DNA of 64,000 bases from positions 4,096-68,095 of the forward strand of contig JBBIHB010000016.1 in NCBI GenBank assembly GCA_037447215.1. The letters are read 5' to 3'. The position numbers and the translations under genes were made by a program. The notes beneath the pieces are model-generated. The model saw only the letters and a program-made list of their open reading frames with translations, ran no database searches and was not told the DNA's origin. Below are positions 8,761 through 17,116 of the stretch, one piece after another (within the stretch, counting starts at the first letter, position 1; every line of letters starts with the position of its first letter). The stretch is from UBA1413 sp037447215 (lineage in GTDB: Bacteria; Bacteroidota; Bacteroidia; Bacteroidales; Prolixibacteraceae).

Positions 8761-10455
8761 ATGAATTTCGGAAGTCTGATTGCTTTAATTATCCTAAACC
8801 TGAGTACAATAATTTTGGGTACCTCACAGGTAAAAATAATATTCGATACCGATCATGGTGGCGATGCCGATGACCTGGGTGCCCTGGTAATGCTCCACAA
8901 CCTCCATAACCGGGGGGAATGTGAACAGCTTGCCATAATGAGCTGGTCAACCGACGAGTATGTTATACCGGCCATGGATGCAGTTAACCGTTGGTATGGA
9001 AATCCTGATATACCTATGGGAATCAGGTCGCATCAAAGTTATTTTTCGGAAGCAAACTACAATAAACCGGTTGCCGATGCTCTTCCCCATAAGTTCAAAA
9101 ACACCAATGTGCCACTGGCTGTGGATCTTTACCGGAAAATCCTTTCGGAACAAAAAGATAAGAGTATAAGGATTGTAACAGTTTGTCCGCTGTCCAATAT
9201 CAGGGATTTGCTGATATCGGGGCCTGACCGGTATTCAAACCTTACCGGGAAAGAACTGATTGAAAAGAAAGTTGAAAAGTTTGTAATGATGGGCGGCCAG
9301 TTTCCGAAAGGGGATAACGAATGGAACTTTAAGGGAAATATGACCGGGGTAACCCGTTATGTACTTGAGAACCTTACTGTGCCGGTTGTATTTTCTGGTT
9401 TTGAGGTAGGTGTTAGAATCATGACAGGTGAGCGTTTTCATGAGCTTGATCCAGGGCACCCACTGTATGTTGGTTATAAATATTTCAGCAAGCATGCCTC
9501 ATGGATGAAAGACCGCTACCGCGAAGGACTGATTTCAAATAATACTTCTTTCGATCAGACTGCAGTCCTTTATGCGGTCCGTGGTGGAACAGGAACCTGG
9601 TGGGATAAGGTTGAAAATGGCTTATGTGTTGCCGACGATAAAGGTGGCAATGTGTGGGTTGAATCCGGCAAACCTGCCAACCACTCGTACCTGGTTCTGA
9701 AAAAAATCCCGCAGGAAATGGCTCAGGTACTATATTCGCTGAAACTGATAGATTCAAGGGAAAGGCCCCGGGTAATTGTTACCACCAATGGTGAAAGCGA
9801 TGACAAGTGCTCTTTTTTGCGGTTTCTGCTTTATACTTCCGATTTTGATACTGAAGCACTGATTTATACCAATTCAAAATGGCACCTCAAAGGCAATGGT
9901 ACACAATGGTTGCACGATTTTATAGATGAATATACAAAGGTTTACAACAACCTGAAGGTTCATAATCCGTTGTATCCTTCGCCGGAACACCTGAAATCGC
10001 GTATTTATGTGGGTCAGATGGATAAAGTAGGCCTTGAAGCTATAGGTGATAATATGGACACTCCCGGCTCCGATCGTATTGTTAAAGTATTGCTCGATAA
10101 CGACCCCCGGCCGGTTTGGATCCAGGCATGGGGAGGGCTTAATAATATTGCGCAGGCATTTTACCGGATTAAAACATCGCACCCTTCCCGGTATGCTGAA
10201 GCTGCTACCAACGCACGGGTTTATGCCATTGCCGAACAGGATGACCTGAGAAAATGGATGAAAAGCGAAGTGCCAGAAGTCCAGTATGTACTTAATCTCT
10301 TCCAGTTCTGGCGGGTAATTGCTTATTCATGGGACAGGAAAAACCCGATGCAGGATCATACAATTTATATAGCGGATTGGCTGAAATCCAATGTCCTCGA
10401 CAAAGGCCCATTGGGTGCAATATACTACAGAAAATTAAATTTAACAGTAGAATGA
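8761..10455 (+). CDS. Nucleoside hydrolase fused to a truncated DUF1593 (nucleoside hydrolase-like) domain
   Basis: This 564-residue exported protein holds two related domains. Residues about 22-310 are an inosine-uridine nucleoside hydrolase: the calcium-binding DTDHGGDADDLGALV, MMGGQFPKGDNEWNF, and SFDQTAVLYAVRGG near the end of the domain. Residues about 325-560 are a DUF1593 domain (RPRVIVTTNGESDDKCSFLR, WIQAWGGLNNIAQAFYRI), but it stops right after KGPLGAIYYR and lacks the GDTPSFL segment and the C-terminal beta domain that the neighbouring DUF1593 protein (12112) has. A signal peptide is present (about residues 1-21). The likely reaction is hydrolysis of N-ribosyl bonds in the periplasm. 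The truncated second half may be regulatory, or may pair with the full DUF1593 protein. Confidence 0.85.
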   Translation: MNFGSLIALIILNLSTIILGTSQVKIIFDTDHGGDADDLGALVMLHNLHNRGECEQLAIMSWSTDEYVIPAMDAVNRWYGNPDIPMGIRSHQSYFSEANYNKPVADALPHKFKNTNVPLAVDLYRKILSEQKDKSIRIVTVCPLSNIRDLLISGPDRYSNLTGKELIEKKVEKFVMMGGQFPKGDNEWNFKGNMTGVTRYVLENLTVPVVFSGFEVGVRIMTGERFHELDPGHPLYVGYKYFSKHASWMKDRYREGLISNNTSFDQTAVLYAVRGGTGTWWDKVENGLCVADDKGGNVWVESGKPANHSYLVLKKIPQEMAQVLYSLKLIDSRERPRVIVTTNGESDDKCSFLRFLLYTSDFDTEALIYTNSKWHLKGNGTQWLHDFIDEYTKVYNNLKVHNPLYPSPEHLKSRIYVGQMDKVGLEAIGDNMDTPGSDRIVKVLLDNDPRPVWIQAWGGLNNIAQAFYRIKTSHPSRYAEAATNARVYAIAEQDDLRKWMKSEVPEVQYVLNLFQFWRVIAYSWDRKNPMQDHTIYIADWLKSNVLDKGPLGAIYYRKLNLTVE

Positions 10456-10487
10456 AAAATAACAACAACCAATAGATCAATTTAAAA

Positions 10488-12050
10488 ATGAAAACTAAAA
10501 TTCTTTTTTTTCTTTTGTCAATATTGCTGTTAAGCTGTAATGTTGAGAAAAATGAAATTTCCGGAATTCAGGATGGAGAAATGATTACCATCGAAAAATC
10601 CGTACTGAAAGACAAAATCAAGGGTGGTTGGGCCGGACAAGTAATAGGCTGCACCTATGGTGGACCTACCGAGTTTAAGTGGAACGGTACTATGATAGGT
10701 GACCATGTGCCGATTCCGTGGGATGAAAACCAAATTCTCTGGTGGTACGAAAACGCACCCGGTTTGTACGATGATGTGTATATGGACCTGACTTTTGTTC
10801 AGGTTTTTGAAGAACATGGCCTGGATGCCCCGGCCGAACTTCATGCTTTGGCCTTTGCCAATGCCGAATACCAGTTATGGCATGCCAACCAGTCAGCCCG
10901 GTATAATATCCTGAACGGAATTATGCCACCTGCATCAGGCCATTGGAAGAACAACCCCCACGCTGATGATATTGATTTTCAGATTGAAGCCGATTTTGCC
11001 GGATTAATGTCGCCTGGTATGGTTAACACAGCATCGGACATTGGCTGGGATATCGGGCACATCATGAATTATGGCGACGGGGTATATGGGGGTATTTATG
11101 TGGCTGCTATGTATGCCCTTGCTTTTGTCCACAATGATATGGAATTTATCGTCGAAGAAGCTTTGAAATCAATCCCGCCCGAAAGTGAATTTCACCAGTG
11201 TATTGCAGATGTTGTTAAATGGTACAGGCAAAATCCCAACGATTGGAAAAGTGCCTGGTTCGAAGCACAGAAAAAATGGACCTATGATAAAGGTTGCCCC
11301 GATGGAGTATTCAGGCCTTTCAATATCGATGCGAAAATCAATGCTGCCTATATTGTTATTGGCTTGCTCTATGGCAAAGGCGACTTTGGTGCTACCGTCG
11401 ATATCAGCACCCGTTGCGGCTACGATTCCGATTGTAACCCTGCCAGTGCAGCCGGAATTCTGGGTACCATGATCGGGTACAGCAACATTCCCGATTACTG
11501 GAAAAAGGGAATCAACAAGGTAGAAGATATGAACTTACGTTATACCGATATGTCGCTCAATAAGGTATATGAAATCGGATACCGCCATGTTGTGGAAATG
11601 ATCAACCGCAATGGTGGCAGTGAGGAAGGTGAAACACTAAACATCAAATACCAGGTTCCGGTTAGTGTTCCAGTCGAAATAGCTTTTGAAGGGATTTACC
11701 CCATCGAAAGAATTAGTTTTCAGCGCAGGCTGACTGCCGATAGCCCTGAAATCGCCTTCGATTTTTCAGGATGCGGTTTTGTAATTACCGGCAGGGCTGC
11801 AAAGGATAATCAGGTGCCCGATGGAGTGTTGGAATTTGATGTATTTGTGGGCGATAATCTGCTTGAAACGGTGAAAATGCCCACTTCGTTCCGCGAACGC
11901 CGGCATGAAGTAGCCTGGAAATTTGATCTTCCCGAAAGAAATCACAACATTCGCCTGAAGGCAAAGAAAATTCCTGCTGGATACCGGATCGAAATGAGTG
12001 ATGTTTTGGTGTATTCAATAAACAAACCCGGGTCAAGAATATATTTCTGA
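10488..12050 (+). CDS. ADP-ribosylglycohydrolase-family lipoprotein
   Basis: This 520-residue protein has a lipoprotein signal (FLLSILLLSCNVE, Cys about residue 17). Residues about 35-375 are an ADP-ribosylglycohydrolase (PF03747) fold: KGGWAGQVIGCTYGG, the metal-site acidic stretch YDDVYMDLTF, and TRCGYDSDCNPASAAGILGT, which corresponds to the family's Gly-Asp-(S/T)-Asp metal motif. About 130 residues of beta-rich sequence follow. Homologues cleave ADP-ribose from modified side chains, or related N-/O-ribosyl bonds; an envelope location argues for scavenging of ADP-ribose-like or other ribosyl compounds rather than regulation. Gaps to its neighbours are 32 and 61 bp. The exact substrate is unknown. 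Confidence 0.85.
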   Translation: MKTKILFFLLSILLLSCNVEKNEISGIQDGEMITIEKSVLKDKIKGGWAGQVIGCTYGGPTEFKWNGTMIGDHVPIPWDENQILWWYENAPGLYDDVYMDLTFVQVFEEHGLDAPAELHALAFANAEYQLWHANQSARYNILNGIMPPASGHWKNNPHADDIDFQIEADFAGLMSPGMVNTASDIGWDIGHIMNYGDGVYGGIYVAAMYALAFVHNDMEFIVEEALKSIPPESEFHQCIADVVKWYRQNPNDWKSAWFEAQKKWTYDKGCPDGVFRPFNIDAKINAAYIVIGLLYGKGDFGATVDISTRCGYDSDCNPASAAGILGTMIGYSNIPDYWKKGINKVEDMNLRYTDMSLNKVYEIGYRHVVEMINRNGGSEEGETLNIKYQVPVSVPVEIAFEGIYPIERISFQRRLTADSPEIAFDFSGCGFVITGRAAKDNQVPDGVLEFDVFVGDNLLETVKMPTSFRERRHEVAWKFDLPERNHNIRLKAKKIPAGYRIEMSDVLVYSINKPGSRIYF

Positions 12051-12111
12051 TAACTAATATCAGATTTAAACTGAATTGTTTTGCAGTTGAAACCTTAAAA
12101 ATTACAAAATA

Positions 12112-13572
12112 ATGAGTTACATATTTTTGTTGGCATTTATTTTTATGTTCTCTGCCTGCTCGAAACAAACTGAACCTGAGAAACAACGGGTTGTAATCCT
12201 TACGGATATGACCCACGACGATGGTAATTCATTTATCCGTTACCTCTATTACAGTTCATATTTCGAACTGGAAGCGCTGATTGTAACCAATCAGTTGCCC
12301 GATTTTAATTATAACGACGACGGTCCCTGGATGAAAGCAATGGGCATTCTCGATGCATACAGGGATGAGTTGCCTCAGTTGCGAAAGCATGATCCAAACC
12401 TGCCTGGTTACGAAGAACTACTGGCTGTTACCAAACCTGGCAGGGGCGCTATCCCAATTATCTGGCTCACCAATACGCTGAAATTTGCCGACAATATAGC
12501 CGACCGTTATGTGGAAAGCTCATGGGATTCGATCTATTTTCACAATTGGATTGGCGAAGGCCTGAATCCAAACGGGGAACCCAAAGATTCGGAAGGAAGC
12601 GAATTCCTGATTGAGGTTTTTGAAGAAGAGGATGACCGTCCCATTTTTGTGCAGGCATGGGGTGGTACCATAACGTTTGTTCAGGCTTTATACCGGTTCA
12701 GGCAAAAACACGGGGAAGAAGCATTCCGGAAATTACTTCCGAAAATCCATTTGTTTGGCATCCTGTTTCAGGATATTTCTTTTGAATTTTATGCTGATTT
12801 CATCTTGATGCAGGAAAAAACCTGCGCAGGTTTCGGCACTGCCATTCCTACCTACGGCCAGGAACCGGTTGAGCTTGGCAAAGTATTGTTTGACAATGGC
12901 CATTTCTGGTATTACGTTTGGAGCAGATATCCGGATTATAAAAAACCATTGACAGCAATTGATGTAAACGGTCACGGCCCTATGTCGGATATTTATGATG
13001 ATGGCGGCGAAGGGGATACTCCATCTTTCCTGTACCTTTTAAGTGGTGTGTTTGGCCTGAATAACCCGTATGATCCAACTCAGGGAAGCTGGGGCAGCAT
13101 GTTTAAACCAATGGGGGAAAATTTCTCCGAAAATTACTATTCTACTTGCAATGTGGCTCAAAATGAGCTTATAAGATGGGTCCCGGATGCAACAAACAGT
13201 TTTAAGAACAGGTTGCTATGGTCGGTTAAAGAACCCGGTGAAGTGAACCACGAACCTGTTGCTGTAATTAATGGCGACAAAAGCAACCAAATCATCACAG
13301 TTTTTGGAAAACCGGGTGAAAAAATAAAACTCGATGCTTCGCGGTCGTTCGATCCGAATGGTGATCAGATCAGCTTCAACTGGTTCAGGTATATCGAAGC
13401 CGATACCTACACAGGCGATTTTGAAGTTGAAAACCCTGGGTTAGCGAAGCAAACCCTTACTATTCCTTCTGATCTGGGCAAACATGATCTGCATATCGTT
13501 TTAGAGGTCAGGGATAACGGAACCCCTGGCCTGGTGGGTTACCGGCGTGTGATCATTAAATTAAAACCTTAA
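12112..13572 (+). CDS. DUF1593 nucleoside hydrolase-like lipoprotein
   Basis: This 486-residue lipoprotein (lipobox FMFSAC, Cys about residue 16) has a complete DUF1593 architecture. The N-terminal nucleoside-hydrolase-like domain (about 25-315) begins RVVILTDMTHDDGNSFIRYL and contains FVQAWGGTITFVQALYRF and the late motif DDGGEGDTPSFLYLL. A C-terminal PKD/Ig-like beta domain (about 375-485: KIKLDASRSFDPNGDQISFN) follows. The family often sits in polysaccharide or nucleoside utilisation loci and its reaction is poorly defined. It may supply the part missing from the truncated DUF1593 half encoded at 8761. It lies 14 bp upstream of the nucleoside hydrolase gene. Confidence 0.85.
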   Translation: MSYIFLLAFIFMFSACSKQTEPEKQRVVILTDMTHDDGNSFIRYLYYSSYFELEALIVTNQLPDFNYNDDGPWMKAMGILDAYRDELPQLRKHDPNLPGYEELLAVTKPGRGAIPIIWLTNTLKFADNIADRYVESSWDSIYFHNWIGEGLNPNGEPKDSEGSEFLIEVFEEEDDRPIFVQAWGGTITFVQALYRFRQKHGEEAFRKLLPKIHLFGILFQDISFEFYADFILMQEKTCAGFGTAIPTYGQEPVELGKVLFDNGHFWYYVWSRYPDYKKPLTAIDVNGHGPMSDIYDDGGEGDTPSFLYLLSGVFGLNNPYDPTQGSWGSMFKPMGENFSENYYSTCNVAQNELIRWVPDATNSFKNRLLWSVKEPGEVNHEPVAVINGDKSNQIITVFGKPGEKIKLDASRSFDPNGDQISFNWFRYIEADTYTGDFEVENPGLAKQTLTIPSDLGKHDLHIVLEVRDNGTPGLVGYRRVIIKLKP

Positions 13573-13586
13573 TAAAAAATACCAAC

Positions 13587-14624
13587 ATGAGTTACAAGTA
13601 TTTAAAAATCAGTATTTTATTTGTATGGGCTGTCTTGATTTCGGCCTGTTGTGATGAAAAACCGGATACGACAATAAAGAAGATTCCGGTTATATTCGAT
13701 ACCGATACAAACAACGAGGTTGACGACCAGCATGCGTTGGCCTACCTGCTTTTCAGTGGTGACCATTTTGAAATGGTTGGGGTTACGGTAAACTCTACCA
13801 GTGCACCTACCGGATATTCTGAAGAATCGGATGTGAGCGACCACTACGAGGAAGCAAAAAGGGTAATGCAATTATGTGGTGGATTGTTTGAAAAAATACC
13901 GCTTAAGACTGGGGCCAACGACTCGTTTGAGCATATTAAAGGCCTTATAAGCGAACCCGGTTTCGATGGGCACGAAGCAGTCGATTTTATTATTGAAGAA
14001 GCATTGAAAGAGCGGGATCAGAAACTGGTACTCTTGCCGGTGGGTAAACTTACCAATATTGCCCTGGCATTAATGAAAGAACCGGCCATTGCCGATAAGG
14101 TAAGAGTTGTTTGGTTAGGTTCCAATTACCCTGATCCGGGAGAACACAACCAGGATTGGGATATTCCTTCAATGAATTATATACTCGATATGGACGTGCC
14201 GTTCGAAATAGTTTTGGTTCGGGGTGGAAAACCATCAGGGACTGCTGCTGTGATGGTTAGCCGCGATCAGATACTTCACCGTATGCCCGGAAAAGGACCG
14301 CGGATTTCAACTCCTGTAACCGGAAGGAATGGTGGAGAATTCTACAACTGGGGCGATTACTCAGCCAATCTTTTTGAAAGCTATGGAATGTGGGGCGATC
14401 CTCCCGGCAGGGCCCTGTTCGATCAAGCTGCTGTAGCTGTGTTAAAAAATCCTTCGTGGGCACAATCCAGGGAAATCCCTGCACCCATATTCACTGATGG
14501 TCAATGGGTTGAACGACCTGATAATTCACGGAAAATCACCATATGGGAATGGTTTGATATTTATGGAATTATCAACGACTTTTTTGTGACTATGGACAAT
14601 TATAAATTGGTAGAGGTAAATTGA
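13587..14624 (+). CDS. Nucleoside hydrolase lipoprotein with an atypical active-site segment
   Basis: This 345-residue protein has a lipoprotein signal (VLISACCDE) and an inosine-uridine nucleoside hydrolase fold. The calcium site DTDTNNEVDDQHALAYL (about residues 38-54), LLPVGKLTNIALAL, and the closing LFDQAAVAVL are present. The usual EFNxxxDPEA segment is replaced by HNQDWDIPSMNYILDMDVP, which loses the Glu-Phe-Asn triad seen in classical enzymes, so substrate range or activity may differ. The length is normal once the signal is removed. It follows the DUF1593 gene by 14 bp and abuts the next GH5 gene. Confidence 0.85.
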   Translation: MSYKYLKISILFVWAVLISACCDEKPDTTIKKIPVIFDTDTNNEVDDQHALAYLLFSGDHFEMVGVTVNSTSAPTGYSEESDVSDHYEEAKRVMQLCGGLFEKIPLKTGANDSFEHIKGLISEPGFDGHEAVDFIIEEALKERDQKLVLLPVGKLTNIALALMKEPAIADKVRVVWLGSNYPDPGEHNQDWDIPSMNYILDMDVPFEIVLVRGGKPSGTAAVMVSRDQILHRMPGKGPRISTPVTGRNGGEFYNWGDYSANLFESYGMWGDPPGRALFDQAAVAVLKNPSWAQSREIPAPIFTDGQWVERPDNSRKITIWEWFDIYGIINDFFVTMDNYKLVEVN

Positions 14625-14635
14625 ATATTTCAGCT

Positions 14636-15646
14636 ATGTTCATTTTGAATAAAAAACTAATACTGTCATCTTTCTTTCTTGTTTTGATATTTAATGTCTT
14701 GGCACAGCAAGTAATGCAAGTTAAGGGTAAAAAACTGAATGATCCTTGCGGGGAACAGGTGGTTCTAAGAGGTGTTAACGAAATGTTTATCTGGTCGGAT
14801 GACCCGACAGGCGAACAATTAATGCCCGAAATTGCCAAAACCGGCGCCAACGTAGTTCGCATTGTTTGGCTTACCGATAAGGAAAACCCGAAAGGATCGC
14901 CTGAAAACCTTGAGAAAGTTATTCAGAATTGTATCAGCAATAAGATGTTTGCCATGCCCGAACTGCACGGAGCAACCGGTAAATGGGACAGGATACAGGC
15001 GCAGGTTGATTACTGGACCCGGCCCGATGTGGTGGCCATATTGAAAAAGTACGAACCATACCTTATGCTGAACATCGCCAACGAGGCCGGTGATCATTCC
15101 ATAAAGGCAGATGTATTTCTGAAAGACTACTCAAATTATATCAGCCAGATCAGAAAGACCGGATTAAAGTGCCCCATTGTAATTGATGCTTCCGGTTGGG
15201 GGCAGGACCTGAATATATTACTCGAAACCGGACCTGCACTTGTAGAATACGATCCGCTGAAAAACATTTTGCTTTCAGTACACATGTGGTGGACTGCCGA
15301 CGATGGCTCAACCCGGAGAATTATCCAAGGGATTGAAAAAGCTGTGGAAATAGACCTGCCGATCATAATCGGAGAGTTTGCCCCAATGGGCGTGGGCTGC
15401 AAAAAGTGGATCGATTATAAAACCATTATGGCCTTATCTGAGAAACACCAGATGGGCTGGCTGGCATGGTCATGGGGTGGAGTTCGAAACGGCGACTGCC
15501 ATGAAATGGATATGACAGCAGGCGAAAACCGGGGAAGATTTGAAGCTTTGCAGGGTTGGGGCAAAGAAGTTGCAGTAACCGATCTGTTTAGTATTGCAAA
15601 TACTTCGAAGCGTTCGCGGTTCCTATTGACTGGTAAGTGTGAGTAG
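14636..15646 (+). CDS. Secreted GH5 hydrolase, mannanase-like
   Basis: This protein of about 336 residues has a signal peptide (about 1-24, ending NVLAQQ) and a GH5 fold of the mannanase-like kind. The general acid/base is in LMLNIANEAGDHS, the nucleophile in IIIGEFAPMGVG, and the C-terminal strand WLAWSWGGV is typical of GH5 beta-mannanases (subfamily 8-like). I prefer the ATG at 14636 because it starts directly before the signal peptide; a TTG at 14621 overlapping the previous stop would add five residues. It is co-directional and tightly linked to the nucleoside hydrolase upstream and GH10 downstream (45 bp). Mannan as substrate is a family-based guess. Confidence 0.85.
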   Translation: MFILNKKLILSSFFLVLIFNVLAQQVMQVKGKKLNDPCGEQVVLRGVNEMFIWSDDPTGEQLMPEIAKTGANVVRIVWLTDKENPKGSPENLEKVIQNCISNKMFAMPELHGATGKWDRIQAQVDYWTRPDVVAILKKYEPYLMLNIANEAGDHSIKADVFLKDYSNYISQIRKTGLKCPIVIDASGWGQDLNILLETGPALVEYDPLKNILLSVHMWWTADDGSTRRIIQGIEKAVEIDLPIIIGEFAPMGVGCKKWIDYKTIMALSEKHQMGWLAWSWGGVRNGDCHEMDMTAGENRGRFEALQGWGKEVAVTDLFSIANTSKRSRFLLTGKCE

Positions 15647-15691
15647 GGATAGTTTGAAAAGGATAATGGTTAAAGGATAAAAGAAAAGATT

Positions 15692-16957
15692 ATGAATCTA
15701 TTTAAATCAGTTTGTAAGAAAAAATATTACCCGCAATTGCTGATTTTAATATTTGTTTGTGTGTTTACTTCACTATCTATTGCACAGAAATCAGATATTG
15801 ATAATGCAATTGCCATTCACCAGAGAGGGGAGATTGTAGTAAAAGCAAAATCCGGGACGAAAGTGGAGATAGAACAGCTCAGCCATGAATTCTGGTTCGG
15901 CTGTGCCATTCCTGATGGCGTTTTCAACGGAAAGACACCAGAAAACGACAGGGTAATATTTAAACAGAAATTTCTCGAAAACTTTAATTCGGCCGTTACC
16001 GAAAATGCTGTAAAATGGCCAAACATGGAACCGCGCAAAGGTGAAGTGAACTATTCGGTTGTTGATGCCATGCTTGAATGGTGCGATGCAAATCAGATTC
16101 CCTTAAGGGCACATAATCTGTTCTGGGGAATTCATCAGTTTATTCAGCCCTGGGTAAAGGAACTTTCTGACGAAGAACTTGAACGAACCCTTAAGTACCG
16201 CGCTGTTACGGTTACATCAAGGTATAAAGGGCGTTTTGCCGAGTACGACCTGAACAACGAAATGATACACGGCAATTTTTACGAAGAACGGTTGGGTGCC
16301 GATATTACCTTAAAAATGGCAAAATGGGCACAACAAGGCGATCCGGAAATAAAACTTTACTTAAACGATTATGATATTCTGACAGGCAACAAACTGAACG
16401 AATATATGGCACATATCAGGTTGTTGCTGAAACAGGGCGTACCCATTGCTGGCATTGGTGTGCAGGGCCATCTCCATGCCGAATCTTTCGACCGTGCCGA
16501 AGTGAAACGCGCCCTCGATTCACTGGCCATTTTTAATCTCCCCATCAAAGTAACTGAATTCAATATGCCCGGACAACGGTCAAAGTTTTATAAAGACCGT
16601 AATTTAGAGATGACACCCAATGAGGAAGAACAAAAGGCCAAAGACCTGGTGGATTATTACCGGATTTGTTTTGCCCACCCGGCTGTGGATGGTATCCTGA
16701 TGTGGGGGTTCTGGGAAGGAGCCAACTGGATACCCCAATCGTCGTTGTACAAACGCGATTGGACACCCACCCCTGCGGCACATGCTTATAAGAACCTGAT
16801 TTATAAGGAATGGTGGACCCGGGAAAAAGGGAAAACCAATCGTAATGGCGAATTCTCGACGCCTGCATTTTTTGGAAAATATAAAGTAACCGCTAACGGG
16901 GTTACAAAGGAGGTTAATCTGGTTAAGGCGGCCAGCAAAGCTGTTATTGAGTTTTGA
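15692..16957 (+). CDS. Secreted GH10 endo-xylanase-like hydrolase
   Basis: This 421-residue protein has a signal peptide (about 1-31, ending LSIAQ), a short beta region (IAIHQRGEIVVKAKSGTKVE) and a GH10 barrel. Seen: TENAVKWPNMEPRKGEVNY, RAHNLFWG, the acid/base Glu in EYDLNNEMIHG (about residue 191), GIGVQGHLH, and the nucleophile in KVTEFNMPG (about 287). A beta tail after the barrel (about 375-421) resembles the C-terminal extensions of atypical Bacteroidota GH10 proteins. Family activity is on beta-1,4-xylan. It is the last gene before a 159-bp gap and the SusC gene. Confidence 0.88.
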   Translation: MNLFKSVCKKKYYPQLLILIFVCVFTSLSIAQKSDIDNAIAIHQRGEIVVKAKSGTKVEIEQLSHEFWFGCAIPDGVFNGKTPENDRVIFKQKFLENFNSAVTENAVKWPNMEPRKGEVNYSVVDAMLEWCDANQIPLRAHNLFWGIHQFIQPWVKELSDEELERTLKYRAVTVTSRYKGRFAEYDLNNEMIHGNFYEERLGADITLKMAKWAQQGDPEIKLYLNDYDILTGNKLNEYMAHIRLLLKQGVPIAGIGVQGHLHAESFDRAEVKRALDSLAIFNLPIKVTEFNMPGQRSKFYKDRNLEMTPNEEEQKAKDLVDYYRICFAHPAVDGILMWGFWEGANWIPQSSLYKRDWTPTPAAHAYKNLIYKEWWTREKGKTNRNGEFSTPAFFGKYKVTANGVTKEVNLVKAASKAVIEF

Positions 16958-17076
16958 GTAAATTTTCACTGGAATATTGTAAATTACTTTTTTCCTATCT
17001 TAGCCCCCAATAAACAGTTGTTTTGCATATTTGAATGCTATGACGGTTAAATTATGAACACTTTTTATGTTTCTCC

Positions 17077-17100
17077 TCCGGGTATCTTGATTTTCCCGGA
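17077..17100 (+). other. Hairpin in the GH10-susC gap
   Basis: TCCGGG (17077-17082) and CCCGGA (17095-17100) form a perfect 6-bp stem with a 12-nt loop, 16 nt before the susC start. No T-run follows, so it is not a standard terminator. It could slow ribosomes, protect the mRNA end or lower read-through into susC. Confidence 0.35.
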
Positions 17101-17116
17101 TTAATATATTTATGAT

